In this document: positions 7,425 to 8,778 of the stretch, one piece after another
Layout: every line of letters begins with the position of its first letter
How positions within the stretch are numbered: the first letter of the stretch is position 1
The notes under the pieces: model-generated
The model's database searches: none
Told to the model about the DNA's origin: nothing
Seen by the model: only the letters and a program-made list of their open reading frames with translations
Position numbers and translations under genes: made by a program
Source of the DNA: JBBKXR01 sp037969585
GTDB taxonomy: Bacteria; Verrucomicrobiota; Verrucomicrobiia; Verrucomicrobiales; DEV007
Reading direction: 5' to 3'
Assembly (NCBI GenBank): GCA_037969585.1
Contig: JBBKXR010000043.1
Span: forward strand, 1-8,778
Length of the DNA stretch: 8,778 nucleotides

Positions 7425-8778
7425 ATCCTGAGTTTCTCCAATCTATCAACCGCCGCAAATTTCTGCATCAGACAGGACTCGGTTTTGGCGGACTTGCGCT
7501 CAATGCGATAGCTCAGGGTAGTGAGCCCTCGGGGCTTGCGCACCGCTCCGCGAAAGCCAAAAGCGTGATCTGGCTGTTCATGCGCGGCGGCGTCAGCCAC
7601 ATGGAGAGTTTCGATCCCAAACCGGCACTCACCAAATACGCCGGCAAGTCAATTCCCGAGACCCCTTACGCCAGCGTACTCGATCCGGAAAATTTCAAAG
7701 ACCTGCGCGTCGTCGTCGTCAACGATGCCAACGGCAAGCAGCGCAACGAAATCTATCCGCTGCAGATCGGCCACAAACGCTACGGGCAATGTGGCGTCGA
7801 AATCAGCGACTGGTTTCCCCACATCGGCTCGTGCGCCGACGACATTGCGTTCGTTCGCTCGATGTGGACCACCGACAACAATCACGGAGCGCAGGTGCAG
7901 TTCCATTCCGGCCGCCACATGCTCGATCCGCGCGTTCCGACGATCGGTGCATGGGTAACCTATGGGCTGGGAACATTGAATGAAAATTTGCCGCAGTTCA
8001 TCAACATGGGGCCGCGTTTTTTCGACAAGCGCGATGGCCACTATCTCGGCCCGGCATACGACGCCGTGCAGCTGAAAGTCGATCCCAAGAACCCGCTCGA
8101 CTTCGCCCAACCGCAGGGAAAAGTCAGCGCCGACGAACAACGCCTCGGCTTCGATCTTGTCAGCCGCCTCAACCGGATCGCCGCCAACGAACGCTACCCT
8201 CACGACGCCATTCTCGACGCGCGCACCAAAGCCTACGAACTGGCCTACCGGATGCAGACGGCCGTGCCGGAAACGCTCAACTTCGACAACGAACTCGAAG
8301 AGACTAAGAATCTCTACGGCCTCGATCAGGACGAAACTCGCCCCTTCGGCGAGCAACTCCTCGCCGCACGGCGGCTGGTCGAACGCGGCGTGCGATTTAT
8401 CCAGATTCAGCACGGTGACGGAGCCGCCGGTGCCTGGGACCAACACTCCAAACTGAAGGAAAATCACAGCAAATTGGCCATGCAGGTCGACCGACCGACT
8501 TCGGGACTGCTCAAGGATCTCAAACAGCGTGGCTTGCTCGAGGACACGATAGTCGTGTTTGCCACCGAATTCGGTCGCACCCCTGGATCGCAGGGCGCCG
8601 ACGGCCGCGACCATCACCCCTTCGGATTCAGCGTCTGGATGGCCGGCGGCGGCATCAAAGGCGGCACCATTCACGGCAGCACCGATGAACTCGGCTTTCA
8701 CGCCGTCGAAAATCGACACTACGTTACCGACATTCACGCCACTATCATGCAGCAACTCGGTCTCGACGCCCGCCGCCT
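7421..8778 (+). CDS. DUF1501 protein with Tat signal; C-terminus cut by the window edge (452 residues seen)
   Basis: The ATG at 7421 overlaps the previous stop by 4 bp and the frame is open to the right edge. The N-terminus has a twin-arginine signal, NRRKFL (10-15), then a Gly/Ala/Leu hydrophobic stretch to about residue 32, so it should be exported folded. DUF1501 proteins are placed in the alkaline phosphatase/sulfatase fold clan. Visible family motifs are FMRGGVSHMESFDPKP (53-68), NNHGAQVQFHSGR (from 153), ATEFGRTPG (381-389) and GRDHHPFG (395-402). These are rich in His, Asp and Glu, suggesting a metal site. The first motif has Val where GGPS is more usual. Members commonly sit next to DUF1549/DUF1553 genes, so a joint extracytoplasmic function is likely, but no reaction is established. 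By comparison with family length, only a short C-terminal tail is missing. Confidence 0.92.
   Translation, partial: MNPEFLQSINRRKFLHQTGLGFGGLALNAIAQGSEPSGLAHRSAKAKSVIWLFMRGGVSHMESFDPKPALTKYAGKSIPETPYASVLDPENFKDLRVVVVNDANGKQRNEIYPLQIGHKRYGQCGVEISDWFPHIGSCADDIAFVRSMWTTDNNHGAQVQFHSGRHMLDPRVPTIGAWVTYGLGTLNENLPQFINMGPRFFDKRDGHYLGPAYDAVQLKVDPKNPLDFAQPQGKVSADEQRLGFDLVSRLNRIAANERYPHDAILDARTKAYELAYRMQTAVPETLNFDNELEETKNLYGLDQDETRPFGEQLLAARRLVERGVRFIQIQHGDGAAGAWDQHSKLKENHSKLAMQVDRPTSGLLKDLKQRGLLEDTIVVFATEFGRTPGSQGADGRDHHPFGFSVWMAGGGIKGGTIHGSTDELGFHAVENRHYVTDIHATIMQQLGLDARR

Noticed and set aside
7649..8755. Long 368-residue open frame on the - strand
   Set aside because: It is antisense to the DUF1501 gene, where conserved motifs are clear on the + strand; long antisense frames are common in GC-rich genes.

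Overview
The window looks like bacterial chromosomal DNA, moderately GC-rich, and most likely from the Planctomycetes-Verrucomicrobia-Lentisphaerae group. The main evidence is a pair of secreted proteins typical of that group: a PSCyt1/DUF1549/DUF1553 'planctomycete-type cytochrome' and a Tat-exported DUF1501 protein. The lack of a recognisable Shine-Dalgarno sequence before any of the six genes fits this. The exact phylum cannot be settled from the sequence alone.

Layout: two operons point away from each other from one 219-bp control region (3202-3420). The leftward operon runs from 3201 to the left edge. It encodes a mandelate racemase/galactonate dehydratase-like enolase-superfamily enzyme, a neutral-ceramidase-like hydrolase without a signal peptide, and the first half of an MFS (anion:cation symporter-like) transporter. 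The genes are packed with a 3-bp gap and then an 8-bp overlap. The rightward operon runs from 3421 to the right edge. It encodes a GntR/FCD regulator that appears to carry two winged-helix DNA-binding domains, a 1044-residue secreted cytochrome-like protein with a jelly-roll (lectin-like) insert, and a DUF1501 protein cut by the window edge. Its genes are joined by two 4-bp ATGA overlaps.

The control region holds two copies of the palindrome CAGTTTTGTAAACTG in opposite orientation, with centres 64 bp apart. The second copy ends 11 bp before the regulator's start codon. These are the best candidate operators and would let the regulator control itself and both operons. A 10-bp direct repeat (TGACAATAAA) lies on the leftward side.

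Working model (inference): a secreted haem-protein/DUF1501 module acts on an extracellular carbohydrate or conjugate. The MFS protein imports an anionic product such as a sugar acid, possibly acylated or amidated. The cytoplasmic ceramidase-like hydrolase unmasks it and the enolase-superfamily enzyme dehydrates it. The GntR/FCD regulator would sense a carboxylate intermediate. Each family is known, but this arrangement and its substrate are not obvious from known pathways.
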